Assembly (NCBI GenBank): GCA_905215155.1
Contig: CAJMPJ010000038.1
Span: 1 to 35,983 of the forward strand
DNA length: 35,983 bases
From: an uncultured bacterium
GTDB taxonomy: Bacteria; Bacillota; Clostridia; Lachnospirales; Lachnospiraceae
Direction of reading: 5' to 3'
Shown: piece by piece, positions 25,932-34,279 of the stretch
How the letters are laid out: each line of letters opens with the position of its first letter
Numbering within the stretch: position 1 is the first letter of the stretch
The notes under the pieces: generated by a model
Databases searched by the model: none
Told to the model about the DNA's origin: nothing
What the model saw: only the letters and a program-made list of their open reading frames with translations
Made by a program: the position numbers and the translations under genes

Positions 25932-26117
25932 ATGGCTAAGACTTCAATGAAGATCAAACAGCAGAAACCTGCAAAATTCTCCTCAAGAGAATATAATCGC
26001 TGCAGAATCTGCGGTCGTCCACATGCTTATTTAAGAAAATACGGAATCTGCAGAATTTGCTTCCGTGAATTAGCATACAAAGGTCAGATCCCAGGCGTTA
26101 AAAAGGCAAGCTGGTAA
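25932..26117 (+). CDS. rpsN: 30S ribosomal protein S14, zinc-binding short form
   Basis: The 61-residue type Z form of S14 in the 30S head. Cysteines 24, 27, 40 and 43 form two CxxC pairs ([20 protein letters not shown]) that bind zinc. Organisms with this form often keep a second zinc-free copy elsewhere for zinc starvation; none is in the window. AGGAGG lies before the ATG, directly after the rplE stop. Confidence 0.98.
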   Translation: MAKTSMKIKQQKPAKFSSREYNRCRICGRPHAYLRKYGICRICFRELAYKGQIPGVKKASW

Positions 26118-26141
26118 AATAAGGAAGGAGGCAATTTCAAA

Positions 26142-26543
26142 ATGACAATGAGCGATCCAATCGCAGATATGCTTACGAGAATCCGTAATGCAAATACTGC
26201 AAAACATGATACGGTAGATGTACCTTCATCCAAGATGAAATTAGCTATTGCTGATATCCTTGTGAAAGAGGGATACGTTAAAAAATATGATATCGTAGAA
26301 GACGGTGCATTCCAGTCAATCAGAATCACCTTAAAATACGGTAAAGATAAAAATGAAAAAATCATCACAGGTATTAAGAGAATCTCCAAACCAGGTTTAC
26401 GTGTATATGCAAACAAAGAGGAGTTACCGAAAGTACTTGGCGGTTTAGGAACTGCAATCATTTCTACAAACCAGGGCGTGATTACAGACAAAGAAGCACG
26501 TAACTTGGGTGTAGGCGGAGAAGTATTAGCATTCATTTGGTAA
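26142..26543 (+). CDS. rpsH: 30S ribosomal protein S8
   Basis: S8 binds the central domain of 16S rRNA and in E. coli represses the spc operon at the rplE start. The 133-residue product begins [18 protein letters not shown] and ends [12 protein letters not shown] choose ATG 26142, ten bases after AAGGAGG; the second ATG (26148) would be too far. In the 66-base gap that follows, GGAACG pairs with CGTTCC around AAA (26567-26581). Confidence 0.98.
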   Translation: MTMSDPIADMLTRIRNANTAKHDTVDVPSSKMKLAIADILVKEGYVKKYDIVEDGAFQSIRITLKYGKDKNEKIITGIKRISKPGLRVYANKEELPKVLGGLGTAIISTNQGVITDKEARNLGVGGEVLAFIW

Positions 26544-26609
26544 TTACTGCAGCATCTGAAAACAGAGGGAACGAAACGTTCCTTCCGAGAATTTAAGGAG
26601 GTAGACGGC

Positions 26610-27152
26610 ATGTCACGTATCGGAAGAATGCCTATCGCAATTCCAGCAGGCGTAACTGTTGCAATTGCAGAAAATAATAAAGTGACTGTAAAAGGTCCTA
26701 AGGGAACTCTTGAGAGAGTATTACCCACAGAGATGACGATCAAAGAAGAAGATGGTCATATCATCGTTACCAGACCAAACGATTTAAAGAAAATGAAATC
26801 TTTACACGGTCTGACAAGAACTTTAATCAACAACATGATCATTGGTGTTACAAATGGTTATGAGAAGAAGCTGGAAATCAACGGTGTTGGTTACAGAGCT
26901 CAGAAGCAGGGCAACAAACTGATCCTGTCTCTTGGATACTCTCATCCAGTTGAAATGATCGATCCAGAAGGCATTGAAGCTACAATGGAAGGTCAGAACA
27001 TCATCTTCATTAAAGGTATCGATAAAGAAAAAGTTGGCCAGTACGCTGCTGAAATCAGAGATAAGAGAAGACCTGAACCTTACAAGGGCAAGGGAATCAA
27101 GTATGCTGACGAAGTGATCAGACGTAAAGTTGGTAAGACTGGTAAGAAATAA
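26610..27152 (+). CDS. rplF: 50S ribosomal protein L6
   Basis: L6 lies near the factor-binding site of the 50S subunit. The 180-residue product begins [15 protein letters not shown], has the internal duplication typical of the family and the C-terminal signature [27 protein letters not shown] precedes ATG 26610 by about eight bases. The rplR start follows 17 bases after the stop. Confidence 0.98.
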   Translation: MSRIGRMPIAIPAGVTVAIAENNKVTVKGPKGTLERVLPTEMTIKEEDGHIIVTRPNDLKKMKSLHGLTRTLINNMIIGVTNGYEKKLEINGVGYRAQKQGNKLILSLGYSHPVEMIDPEGIEATMEGQNIIFIKGIDKEKVGQYAAEIRDKRRPEPYKGKGIKYADEVIRRKVGKTGKK

Positions 27153-27169
27153 TTAAGGAGAGTGTAAAG

Positions 27170-27538
27170 ATGGTTAGCAAACAGTCAAGAAGCGAAATTC
27201 GCGTTAAAAAGCACAACAGATTACGTAACCGTTTTGCAGGCACTGCAGAAAGACCGCGTTTAGCTGTGTTTAGAAGCAATAATCATATGTATGCTCAAAT
27301 TATTGACGATACAGTTGGTAAAACTTTAGTTGCTGCTTCTACAGTAGAAAAAGATGTAAAGGCAGAATTAAAGAAAACTAACGACGTTGATGCTGCAGCA
27401 TATGTAGGTTCCGTAGTTGCAAAGAGAGCCATTGAAAAAGGTATCAAGGAAGTTGTCTTTGACAGAGGCGGTTTTATATATCAGGGTAAAATTCAGGCAT
27501 TAGCAGACGCAGCAAGAGAAGCTGGTCTGGAATTCTAA
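27170..27538 (+). CDS. rplR: 50S ribosomal protein L18
   Basis: L18 binds 5S rRNA with L5. The 122-residue product contains [21 protein letters not shown] and the C-terminal [20 protein letters not shown], both diagnostic. ATG 27170 follows AAGGAGAG. A 20-base gap leads to rpsE. Confidence 0.98.
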   Translation: MVSKQSRSEIRVKKHNRLRNRFAGTAERPRLAVFRSNNHMYAQIIDDTVGKTLVAASTVEKDVKAELKKTNDVDAAAYVGSVVAKRAIEKGIKEVVFDRGGFIYQGKIQALADAAREAGLEF

Positions 27539-27558
27539 GTAGAGAGGAGAATGACAGC

Positions 27559-28068
27559 GTGAAACGTACAATAGTTGATGCAAATCAGGTAGAGTTAAAC
27601 GATAGAGTAGTTGCTATCAAACGTGTATCTAAAACCGTTAAAGGTGGACGTACCATGAGATTCTCTGCTTTAGTAGTCGTAGGCGATGGCAATGGCCGCG
27701 TAGGTGCAGGTCTTGGCAAAGCTGGTGAAGTTCCAGAAGCAATCCGTAAAGGGAAAGAGGCTGCTGTTAAAAATATGGTAAATATCCCGATCGATGAGAA
27801 TAAAAGTATTCCTCATGACCTGACTGGAAAGTTTGGAAGTGCTTCTGTACTTCTTAAGAGAGCTTCCGAAGGTACCGGTGTTATTGCAGGAGGTCCTGCC
27901 CGTGCAGTCGTAGAGCTTGCAGGTATCAAGAATATCCGTACAAAGTCCCTTGGCTCAAACAACAAAACCAATGTTGTTTTAGCTACAATCAAAGGTTTAA
28001 CTGAGTTAAAGACTCCTGAGGAAGTTGCAAGACTCCGCGGTAAATCTGTTGAAGAGATTTTAGGCTAA
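27559..28068 (+). CDS. rpsE: 30S ribosomal protein S5
   Basis: S5 affects decoding accuracy and mRNA unwinding at the 30S entry. The 169-residue product has [32 protein letters not shown] and the C-terminal [16 protein letters not shown]. The start is GTG 27559, eight bases after AGAGGAGA. Note that spectinomycin-resistance changes map to the KVVKGG-type loop, which here is unaltered in length (SKTVKGG). Confidence 0.98.
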   Translation: MKRTIVDANQVELNDRVVAIKRVSKTVKGGRTMRFSALVVVGDGNGRVGAGLGKAGEVPEAIRKGKEAAVKNMVNIPIDENKSIPHDLTGKFGSASVLLKRASEGTGVIAGGPARAVVELAGIKNIRTKSLGSNNKTNVVLATIKGLTELKTPEEVARLRGKSVEEILG

Positions 28069-28081
28069 GGAGGATAAGAAG

Positions 28082-28264
28082 ATGGCAGATAAATTAAAAA
28101 TCACATTGGTGAAATCCCCGATCGGTGCAATTCCAAAGCACAAAGCAACTGTTTTAGCATTAGGTTTAAAGAAGCTTCACAAAACAGTTGAAATGCCGGA
28201 TAATGGTGCAGTTAGAGGTATGATCGCCAGCGTGCGTCATTTAGTAAAAGTAGAAGAGATCTAA
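28082..28264 (+). CDS. rpmD: 50S ribosomal protein L30
   Basis: L30 is a small 50S protein; the 60-residue length is exact. It contains KITLVKSPIGAIPKHKATVLALGLKKLHKTV in family order, including the conserved LGL..L pattern. AAGGAGG overlaps the rpsE stop region, 13 bases before the ATG in total. Confidence 0.97.
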   Translation: MADKLKITLVKSPIGAIPKHKATVLALGLKKLHKTVEMPDNGAVRGMIASVRHLVKVEEI

Positions 28265-28290
28265 GAAAATAAAGTAAGGAGGTGCAAGCG

Positions 28291-28731
28291 ATGGATTTAT
28301 CAAATTTACAGCCTGCGTTAGGTTCCAAACACAGCGATAACTTCAGAAGAGGCCGTGGCCATGGTTCAGGAAACGGTAAGACGGCAGGTAAAGGTCACAA
28401 AGGACAGAAAGCCCGTTCTGGTGCTACCAGACCAGGTTTTGAAGGCGGACAGATGCCTTTATACAGACGTATTCCCAAAAGAGGCTTTACAAACAGAAAT
28501 TCTAAGACAATTATCGGCATTAATGTAAGCGCTTTGGAAGGTTTTGAAAACGGTACAGTTGTTACAGTTGAAACTTTATTAGAGAGCGGTATCGTTAAGA
28601 ATCCGCGTGATGGCGTTAAGATCCTTGGAAATGGAGAATTAACCAAAAAGCTTACAGTAAAGGTAGATGCTTTCAGCGAAGGCGCAAAAACCAAAATTGA
28701 GGCTTTAGGTGGAACCTGCGAGGTGATCTAA
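28291..28731 (+). CDS. rplO: 50S ribosomal protein L15
   Basis: L15 is a late 50S assembly protein. The 146-residue product begins [12 protein letters not shown], with the glycine- and basic-rich [20 protein letters not shown] stretch that threads into rRNA, and [18 protein letters not shown] start at ATG 28291, eight bases after AAGGAGG (28276-28282). The stop is one base before the secY ATG. Confidence 0.98.
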   Translation: MDLSNLQPALGSKHSDNFRRGRGHGSGNGKTAGKGHKGQKARSGATRPGFEGGQMPLYRRIPKRGFTNRNSKTIIGINVSALEGFENGTVVTVETLLESGIVKNPRDGVKILGNGELTKKLTVKVDAFSEGAKTKIEALGGTCEVI

Positions 28732-28732
28732 T

Positions 28733-30055
28733 ATGTTAAAAACACTCCGTAATGCATTCAAGATCAAGGACGTAAGGAAGAAACTCATCTTTACGTTTTT
28801 GATGCTGGTGGTTACCAGAATCGGTTCTCAGTTGCCGATTCCAGGAGTTGAAACAAGCTTTTTTAAAGATTTATTTGCTCAGCAGAACAACGATGCGTTC
28901 GGTTTTTTTAACGCAATGACAGGTAGTTCATTTACCAACATGTCTGTGTTCGCTCTGAGCATTACCCCTTACATCACATCTTCCATTATCATGCAGCTTT
29001 TGACCATTGCAATCCCTAAACTTGAGGAGATGCAAAGAGATGGTGAGGATGGAAGAAAGAAGATAGCAGAATACACCCGTTACGTAACAGTTGGTCTGGC
29101 TCTGATCGAGTCCATTGCAATGGCAATCGGATTCGGCGGTCAGGGACTGTTAAGAGATTTTAATGCTTTAAGTGTTGTCATTGCAGTTGCGACTATGACA
29201 GCTGGTAGTGCGCTCCTTATGTGGATCGGTGAACGGATCACAGAGAATGGTGTGGGAAATGGTATTTCCATCGTCCTTTTATTTAACATCATTTCCAGTT
29301 TCCCCTCCGATGCGTCAACCCTGTATACCAGATTTATCACTGGAAAATCGGTTGCCGTAGCAGCAATAGCGGCCATTATCATTTTTGCCATAATTGTAGC
29401 AATTGTAGTGTTTGTCGTTGTCCTTCAGGGCGGCGAGAGAAGAATTCCAGTGCAGTATTCCAAGAAGATGCAGGGGCGGAAGATGGTTGGCGGACAAGCG
29501 ACCAACATTCCGTTGAAGGTGAATACAGCCGGTGTTATTCCGGTTATCTTTGCTTCCTCGATCATGTCCTTCCCGGTGGTAATCAGCCAGTTCCTTGGTG
29601 ACCGGATTGATTACAACAGTGTGGGAGGCCACATCTTAACAGCACTGAATTCCTCCAGCTGGTTTCGAGTAGACCGGCCGGTTTATTCTTTAGGTATGAT
29701 CGTTTACGTGGCTCTTATCATCGTATTTGCATATTTTTATACTTCCATCACATTCAATCCGCTGGAAGTAGCGAACAACATGAAAAAGTCAGGCGGCTTT
29801 ATTCCGGGTATCCGCCCAGGAAAGCCTACCAGCGATTATCTTAATTCTATTTTAAACTATATCGTATTTTTAGGTGCATGCGGTTTGACGATTATTTGTA
29901 TTATCCCGATTATGGTCTCAGGTTTATTTAACGTAAGCCATTTATCCTTCGGGGGTACATCACTTATCATTATTGTCAGTGTTGTACTTGAGACGTTGAA
30001 GGCGATCGAATCCCAGATGCTTGTACGTAATTATAAAGGATTTTTGACTGATTAA
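28733..30055 (+). CDS. secY: Preprotein translocase subunit SecY
   Basis: SecY is the channel of the general secretion pathway in the cytoplasmic membrane. The 440-residue product has ten hydrophobic segments and the landmarks GSQLPIPGV after helix 1, the plug region, SITPYITSSIIMQLL in helix 2, the basic cytoplasmic loops QGGERRIPVQYSKK and SGGFIPGIRPGKPTSDYL, and the end QMLVRNYKGFL. It starts one base after the rplO stop and uses AGGTGA within the end of rplO, so its translation should be coupled. It would export the signal-peptide proteins of the accessory block. Confidence 0.98.
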   Translation: MLKTLRNAFKIKDVRKKLIFTFLMLVVTRIGSQLPIPGVETSFFKDLFAQQNNDAFGFFNAMTGSSFTNMSVFALSITPYITSSIIMQLLTIAIPKLEEMQRDGEDGRKKIAEYTRYVTVGLALIESIAMAIGFGGQGLLRDFNALSVVIAVATMTAGSALLMWIGERITENGVGNGISIVLLFNIISSFPSDASTLYTRFITGKSVAVAAIAAIIIFAIIVAIVVFVVVLQGGERRIPVQYSKKMQGRKMVGGQATNIPLKVNTAGVIPVIFASSIMSFPVVISQFLGDRIDYNSVGGHILTALNSSSWFRVDRPVYSLGMIVYVALIIVFAYFYTSITFNPLEVANNMKKSGGFIPGIRPGKPTSDYLNSILNYIVFLGACGLTIICIIPIMVSGLFNVSHLSFGGTSLIIIVSVVLETLKAIESQMLVRNYKGFLTD

Positions 30056-30058
30056 AGG

Positions 30059-30103
30059 ACAAACCAAGGGAAACATGTCATGCGTGTTTTCCTTGGGATT
30101 TGT
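30059..30103 (+). promoter_or_regulatory. Long hairpin in the secY-adk gap
   Basis: CCAAGGGAAACA (30064-30075) pairs with TGTTTTCCTTGG (30085-30096) with one G-T pair, and ACAAA (30059-30063) with TTTGT (30099-30103). There is no T run, so complete termination is unlikely. It could be an RNA processing site or reduce read-through from the ribosomal genes into adk. Confidence 0.7.
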
Positions 30104-30139
30104 GCTATTTAACCTTATGTTTCCAAGGAGGGACTGTTG

Positions 30140-30784
30140 ATGAAAATCATCATGTTGGGTGCCCCTGGTGCCGGAAAGGGCACACAGGCGAAAAAGATTT
30201 CTGAAAAATATCAGATTCCGCATATCTCTACCGGAGATATTTTCCGTTCCAATATTAAGGAAGGAACAGAATTGGGAAAAAAAGCAAAGGGATATATGGA
30301 TCAAGGGGCACTTGTTCCGGATGAACTCACTATAGGGATGCTTATAGACCGTATTCAGAAGGAAGATTGCAGCGACGGATATGTGCTGGACGGATTTCCA
30401 AGAACCATTCCCCAGGCAGAAAGCCTTACAAAGGCCATCTCTGAGATGGGACAAAAGATTGACTTTGCAATAAATGTTGACGTACCTGACGAAAATATCA
30501 TTAACAGGATGTCAGGCCGCCGTGCATGCATTTCCTGCGGAGCTACATATCATATCGTCTACAACCCAAGCAAGGTTCCAGGCGTATGTGATGTGTGTGG
30601 TGCAGAGCTTGTATTAAGAGATGATGACAAACCGGAGACGGTTAAGAAGCGTCTGTCCGTATATCACGACCAGACACAGCCGCTGATTGAGTATTACGAA
30701 AAAGAAGGCGTGCTGGTGAATGTTGACGGAACACAGGAATTAAACAAAGTGTTCTCAGATATCGTTTCTATTTTAGGAGCATAG
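30140..30784 (+). CDS. adk: Adenylate kinase, zinc-binding LID form
   Basis: Converts ATP plus AMP to two ADP in the cytosol. The 214-residue product has the P-loop GAPGAGKGT at residues 7-15, the AMP-binding STGDIFR, and DGFPRT. The LID domain carries cysteines 130, 133, 150 and 153, a four-cysteine zinc site typical of many Gram-positives. I start at ATG 30140, eight bases after AAGGAGG (30125-30131), rather than the TTG three bases before. The map gene starts three bases after the stop. Confidence 0.98.
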   Translation: MKIIMLGAPGAGKGTQAKKISEKYQIPHISTGDIFRSNIKEGTELGKKAKGYMDQGALVPDELTIGMLIDRIQKEDCSDGYVLDGFPRTIPQAESLTKAISEMGQKIDFAINVDVPDENIINRMSGRRACISCGATYHIVYNPSKVPGVCDVCGAELVLRDDDKPETVKKRLSVYHDQTQPLIEYYEKEGVLVNVDGTQELNKVFSDIVSILGA

Positions 30785-30787
30785 TTT

Positions 30788-31552
30788 ATGTCAGTGACGA
30801 TTAAATCTGCAAGAGAGATAGAACTTATGAGAGAGGCAGGAAGAATTCTGAGCATTACCCATGAAGAACTTTCCAAAGCCTTGAAACCCGGAATGACAAC
30901 CTGGGATATTGACCATCTGGGAGAAGAGATCATAAGGAGCTACGGCTGCACGCCCTCCTTTTTAAATTACAACGGATACCCTGCTTCCATCTGTGTTTCA
31001 GTCAATGATGAAGTGGTACACGGGATACCCAGTAAAAAACGTATTTTAATGGAAGGTGATATTGTGAGCCTGGATGCCGGCGTCATTTATAAAGGATATC
31101 ATTCGGATGCGGCAAGAACTTATGGGATCGGAGAAATCACTCCTTCGGCGGGGCAACTGATAGAAGTGACAAGACAAAGTTTCTTTGAAGGGATTAAATT
31201 TGCAAAATCTGGCAATCATCTAGGTGATATATCTGCTGCGATCCAGAAATATGCAGAATCGTTCGGCTACGGAGTTGTCCGTGACCTTGTGGGACATGGA
31301 ATCGGTTCTCACCTCCATGAGGAACCTGAGGTGCCGAATTTTGCCCAGAAAAGGCGGGGAATCAAGCTGAGGCCGGGCATGACGCTTGCCATCGAACCCA
31401 TGATCAATGAAGGAACCCCTGATGTGGTGTGGCTCGATGACGACTGGACGGTCGTGACCGAAGACGAAAAGCTGTCTGCCCATTATGAAAATACCATTCT
31501 GATCACAGAAGGCGAGCCGGAGATTTTAAGTCTGGTTTCCAGGGATATATAA
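30788..31552 (+). CDS. map: Methionine aminopeptidase, type I
   Basis: Removes the initiator methionine from new proteins. The 254-residue product has all five metal ligands: aspartates 96 and 107, histidine 170, and glutamates 203 and 234, in SLDAG, HSDAA, GHGIG, AIEPM and HYENT. It has no N-terminal zinc-finger extension. The ribosome site TAGGAG is inside the end of adk. The following KOW gene starts 10 bases after its stop. Confidence 0.97.
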   Translation: MSVTIKSAREIELMREAGRILSITHEELSKALKPGMTTWDIDHLGEEIIRSYGCTPSFLNYNGYPASICVSVNDEVVHGIPSKKRILMEGDIVSLDAGVIYKGYHSDAARTYGIGEITPSAGQLIEVTRQSFFEGIKFAKSGNHLGDISAAIQKYAESFGYGVVRDLVGHGIGSHLHEEPEVPNFAQKRRGIKLRPGMTLAIEPMINEGTPDVVWLDDDWTVVTEDEKLSAHYENTILITEGEPEILSLVSRDI

Positions 31553-31562
31553 GGAAGTGCCC

Positions 31563-31844
31563 ATGGGATTAGAAGCTGGATCACTGGCAGAATCAACGGC
31601 AGGACATGATAAAGGCAGTTATTTCTTCATATTGCGTGAAGAAGGCGAATATATATATCTGGTGGACGGAAAATACCGGCGTATGGAATGTCCGAAGAAA
31701 AAAAAGAAAAAGCATGTAAAACCCCTTGTATGGGAGAAACATTCCCTGGAATTTAAAAGCCGGGAAAACAATAAAGTCACCGATGAAGAGATCAAATATT
31801 TCATCCGATGTTTCAAAAGAGAAGAACAGGTTGTTAGGAGGTAA
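31563..31844 (+). CDS. KOW-domain RNA-binding protein, L14e/L6e-like
   Basis: A 93-residue basic protein. The N-terminal half [21 protein letters not shown] resembles a KOW motif as in L14e/L27e-like proteins, and the middle has six consecutive lysines ([11 protein letters not shown]). A small KOW protein between map and infA is a common feature of clostridia and bacilli; it probably binds ribosomal RNA, but its job is not established as far as I know. I start at ATG 31563; AAGGAAG is five bases upstream, and an alternative GTG lies at 31557. The lysine codons form a run of eight A (31698-31705) and then five A, a possible slippage site. Confidence 0.85.
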   Translation: MGLEAGSLAESTAGHDKGSYFFILREEGEYIYLVDGKYRRMECPKKKKKKHVKPLVWEKHSLEFKSRENNKVTDEEIKYFIRCFKREEQVVRR

Positions 31845-31849
31845 GCTTT

Positions 31850-32068
31850 ATGTCAAAAGCAGATGTTATTGAAATTGAAGGAACCGTTGTGGAGAAACTC
31901 CCCAATGCCATGTTTCAGGTCGAACTGGAGAATGGTCATCAGGTATTAGCCCACATCAGCGGCAAACTTCGCATGAACTACATTCGTATTTTACCCGGAG
32001 ATAAGGTGACGATTGAAATGTCCCCTTATGATTTAAGCAAAGGAAGAATCATCTGGAGAGATAAATAA
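31850..32068 (+). CDS. infA: Translation initiation factor IF-1
   Basis: IF-1 blocks the A site during initiation. The 72-residue length is exact, with [42 protein letters not shown] and [18 protein letters not shown] is about nine bases before ATG 31850, five bases after the stop of the KOW gene. AGGCGT (32068-32073) and ACGCCT (32086-32091) form a small hairpin after it, but the T run is in the loop, so it is no normal terminator. Confidence 0.98.
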   Translation: MSKADVIEIEGTVVEKLPNAMFQVELENGHQVLAHISGKLRMNYIRILPGDKVTIEMSPYDLSKGRIIWRDK

Positions 32069-32150
32069 GGCGTTTTTTTTCATATACGCCTCCCCTTTAT
32101 GTCCATGACACACCAGGCTAAAGGGTTAATAAATATATAGGAAAAAGCGC

Positions 32151-32179
32151 TTGCATTTTAAGACGATTAGTGGTATAAT
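32151..32179 (+). promoter_or_regulatory. Promoter of the rpmJ-rpsM-rpsK-rpsD-rpoA-rplQ genes
   Basis: TTGCAT (32151-32156) and TATAAT (32174-32179) are 17 bases apart. Transcription should begin near 32186. It lets the alpha-operon genes, including rpoA, be expressed apart from the upstream spc genes. Confidence 0.88.
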
Positions 32180-32186
32180 GCTGTAG

Positions 32187-32397
32187 CGACTTTGTTGAAA
32201 TACTGGGTGTATTATGTCTAAAGGGCAGCACTGGTTTTAAAATAAAACACACTGCGGGTATACTCAGAAGGCTCTTTGCAAAAGGAGGCTCCGCCGTTGC
32301 CAGGCTCGAGAGAGGCTTACTAGGTGCCGGGGAGTGCTTCGCACACAGGTGTCTGAAAGCAGACGCCGGGTGCTCAATGTGAAAGGGCGCATAACGG
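32187..32397 (+). promoter_or_regulatory. Structured leader RNA upstream of rpmJ
   Basis: Several stems fit within the 226-base leader: AATAC/GTATT (32199-32213); GCAG/CTGC enclosing GTTTTA/TAAAAC (32225-32255); GTGC/GCAC (32334-32344); and GGTGTCTG/CAGACGCC around AAAG (32348-32367), the last one 8 base pairs with one wobble. The middle (32270-32330) is GC-rich with repeated GGCTC and GAGGCT. In E. coli S4 represses this operon at its leader; here the target and the regulator are unknown. Confidence 0.55.
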
Positions 32398-32411
32398 AAA
32401 GGAGAATTGCT

Positions 32412-32525
32412 GTGAAGGTTAGATCATCAGTCAAACCGATTTGCGAAAAGTGCAAAATCATCAAGAGAAAAGGCAGTATCAGAGTAATCTGTGAAAATCC
32501 TAAGCATAAGCAGAGACAAGGTTAA
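32412..32525 (+). CDS. rpmJ: 50S ribosomal protein L36, zinc form
   Basis: The 37-residue product [20 protein letters not shown] followed by [17 protein letters not shown] has the zinc site cysteines 11, 14 and 27 and histidine 32. The start is GTG 32412, seven bases after AAAGGAG. The frame is open upstream to 32334, but this part is leader RNA. The rpsM start is 27 bases after the stop. Confidence 0.96.
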   Translation: MKVRSSVKPICEKCKIIKRKGSIRVICENPKHKQRQG

Positions 32526-32552
32526 AAAAATTAATGGAGGTGTACTACACAC

Positions 32553-32921
32553 ATGGCTCGTATTTCAGGTGTTGATTTACCAAGAGAAAAACGTGTTGAG
32601 ATCGGCTTAACTTATATCTACGGTATCGGTAGAACAAGTGCTAGCCGCATTCTTACAGAAGCTGGCGTTAATCCTGACACTCGTGTTAAGGACTTAACCG
32701 ATGACGAAGTTAAAAGACTTGCAGAAGTAATTACTGCGTCTCAGACTGTTGAAGGTGATTTACGTAGAGAAATCGCTATGAACATCAAGAGACTTCAGGA
32801 AATTGGCTGCTACCGCGGAATTCGTCATAGAAAGAGCCTTCCGGTTCGTGGTCAGAAGACAAAGACCAATGCAAGAACCCGTAAAGGCCCAAGAAAGACC
32901 GTAGCAAACAAGAAGAAATAA
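32553..32921 (+). CDS. rpsM: 30S ribosomal protein S13
   Basis: S13 at the top of the 30S head contacts tRNA and the 50S subunit. The 122-residue product begins [20 protein letters not shown] and contains [20 protein letters not shown] with the basic tail [19 protein letters not shown] lies before ATG 32553. It is followed by a 237-base gap, which is exceptional for this gene pair. Confidence 0.98.
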   Translation: MARISGVDLPREKRVEIGLTYIYGIGRTSASRILTEAGVNPDTRVKDLTDDEVKRLAEVITASQTVEGDLRREIAMNIKRLQEIGCYRGIRHRKSLPVRGQKTKTNARTRKGPRKTVANKKK

Positions 32922-33158
32922 GCATTGAACACTTAGTGGGATATCTCACGGATTGAGTGTGACGGTGTGCCCCGCTTTATCGGGCAAAGCGTTTCTTTGA
33001 CCGGAAGGGAAAAGAACATTTTTGTTAAAATTAACAGCGAATCACGTTACATGTTTTAAAAACAGGAATAACAGGATTCAGATATTCGTACCCTGCGCCG
33101 GCTCTCAGGATCCATAGAGCAGGGCGGAGCAAGTAAAAAGAAAGTAGGTTAGTTTAAA
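32922..33158 (+). promoter_or_regulatory. Long structured gap between rpsM and rpsK
   Basis: This stretch has no gene. CCCG/CGGG pairs around CTTTAT in the first third. TGTTAA (33023-33028) and TTAACA (33031-33036) are a perfect inverted repeat. Near the end CCCT and GCTCT pair with AGAGC and AGGG around a loop, forming a bulged hairpin about 20 bases before the weak rpsK ribosome site. I see no good sigma-A promoter. It may be an internal control site of the alpha operon. Confidence 0.45.
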
Positions 33159-33560
33159 ATGGCTAAAAAAGTGTCCACTACTAAAAAAGTGACAAAAAAG
33201 CGCGTAAAGAAAAACGTTGAACGCGGACAAGCACATATCCAGTCATCTTTTAATAACACAATTGTGACATTAACGGATACACAGGGTAATGCATTATCCT
33301 GGGCAAGTGCTGGTGGTCTGGGATTTAGAGGTTCAAGGAAATCTACTCCATATGCAGCTCAGATGGCGGCAGAAACTGCTACTAAGGCAGCTCTTGTACA
33401 TGGTTTAAAATCAGTAGACGTTATGGTTAAAGGTCCTGGTTCAGGCCGTGAAGCAGCTATTCGTGCACTTCAGGCATGCGGTTTAGAAGTAACCAGCATT
33501 AAGGATGTAACACCGGTTCCACATAACGGTTGTCGTCCACCAAAACGCAGAAGAGTCTAA
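33159..33560 (+). CDS. rpsK: 30S ribosomal protein S11
   Basis: S11 in the 30S platform contacts the mRNA near the exit. The 133-residue product has the family core [36 protein letters not shown] and the invariant end [16 protein letters not shown]. The N-terminus is Lys/Val-rich. The ribosome site is unusually poor for this cluster: only AGTAGG, more than ten bases before ATG 33159, so initiation may depend on the upstream RNA structure. Confidence 0.98.
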   Translation: MAKKVSTTKKVTKKRVKKNVERGQAHIQSSFNNTIVTLTDTQGNALSWASAGGLGFRGSRKSTPYAAQMAAETATKAALVHGLKSVDVMVKGPGSGREAAIRALQACGLEVTSIKDVTPVPHNGCRPPKRRRV

Positions 33561-33576
33561 TTAGGAGGTAATTACA

Positions 33577-34170
33577 GTGGCAGTTGATAGAGTTCCTGTT
33601 CTTAAAAGATGTAGATCCCTTGGTCTTGATCCGATCTATTTAGGAATAGATAAAAAATCAAAAAGAGAATTAAAAAGAGCAAACAGAAAGATGAGTGAGT
33701 ACGGCATTCAGCTGAGAGAAAAGCAGAAAGCGAAATTCATCTATGGAGTTCTTGAAAAACCTTTCCGTAACTACTATGCTAAGGCTGAGAGAATGAATGG
33801 TATGGTTGGTGAAAACCTTATGATTCTTCTTGAGAGAAGACTTGACAATGTAGTATTCCGTATGGGATTCGGAAGAACAAGAAGAGAGACCAGACAGATG
33901 GTTGACCATAAGAGCATCCTTGTAAATGGTAAATGCGTAAACATCCCTTCCTTCTTAGTAAAGGCTGGCGATGTGATCGAAGTAAAAGAAAAATGCAAAA
34001 CCAATGCAAGATTTAAAAGTGTTCAGGAAACCACTGCAGGACGTATGGTTCCTGCATGGCTTGACGTTGACCATGAGAATTTACGTGGTACTGTTAAAGA
34101 GTTACCAACAAGAGACGAGATTGATGTTCCAGTGAATGAAATGCTTATCGTCGAGTTGTACTCCAAATAA
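33577..34170 (+). CDS. rpsD: 30S ribosomal protein S4
   Basis: S4 nucleates 30S body assembly and represses translation of the alpha operon in E. coli. The 197-residue product has the S4 RNA-binding domain RLDNVVFRMGFGRTRRETRQ and VNGKCVNIPSFLVKAGDVIEV. The N-terminus MAVDRVPVLKRCRSLGL lacks both the usual ARYTGP opening and a zinc-binding cysteine cluster. Start is GTG 33577 with TAGGAGG upstream. The gap to rpoA can fold into a pseudoknot, a suggestive position for feedback control. Confidence 0.97.
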   Translation: MAVDRVPVLKRCRSLGLDPIYLGIDKKSKRELKRANRKMSEYGIQLREKQKAKFIYGVLEKPFRNYYAKAERMNGMVGENLMILLERRLDNVVFRMGFGRTRRETRQMVDHKSILVNGKCVNIPSFLVKAGDVIEVKEKCKTNARFKSVQETTAGRMVPAWLDVDHENLRGTVKELPTRDEIDVPVNEMLIVELYSK

Positions 34171-34200
34171 TTGAAAGTCTGTTGATTAAAGCCGGCTTTC

Positions 34201-34241
34201 GCCCGGGGGTTTTTATACTTCCGGGCAAGGTTTGAGTATAA
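34201..34241 (+). promoter_or_regulatory. Candidate H-type pseudoknot between rpsD and rpoA
   Basis: Stem 1 pairs GCCCGG (34201-34206) with CCGGGC (34221-34226). Stem 2 pairs TTATACT (34213-34219), which lies in the loop of stem 1, with AGTATAA (34235-34241) downstream. The connecting loops are six, one and eight bases, which is feasible for an H-type fold. The structure ends 23 bases before the rpoA ribosome site. Confidence 0.5.
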
Positions 34242-34279
34242 GACCCTCGATACAAAATACCCAAAAGGAGGGGCTATTA

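Noticed and set aside
30059..30103. Hairpin after secY as a transcription terminator
   Set aside because: No T run follows and adk has no clear promoter of its own, so read-through must occur.
31220..31483. Long antisense frames within map, fusA, rplR and other conserved genes
   Set aside because: They lack ribosome sites and lie opposite highly conserved coding sequence; they are shadows.
32068..32091. Hairpin after infA as a terminator
   Set aside because: The eight T residues are in the loop, not after the stem, and the stem is only six pairs.
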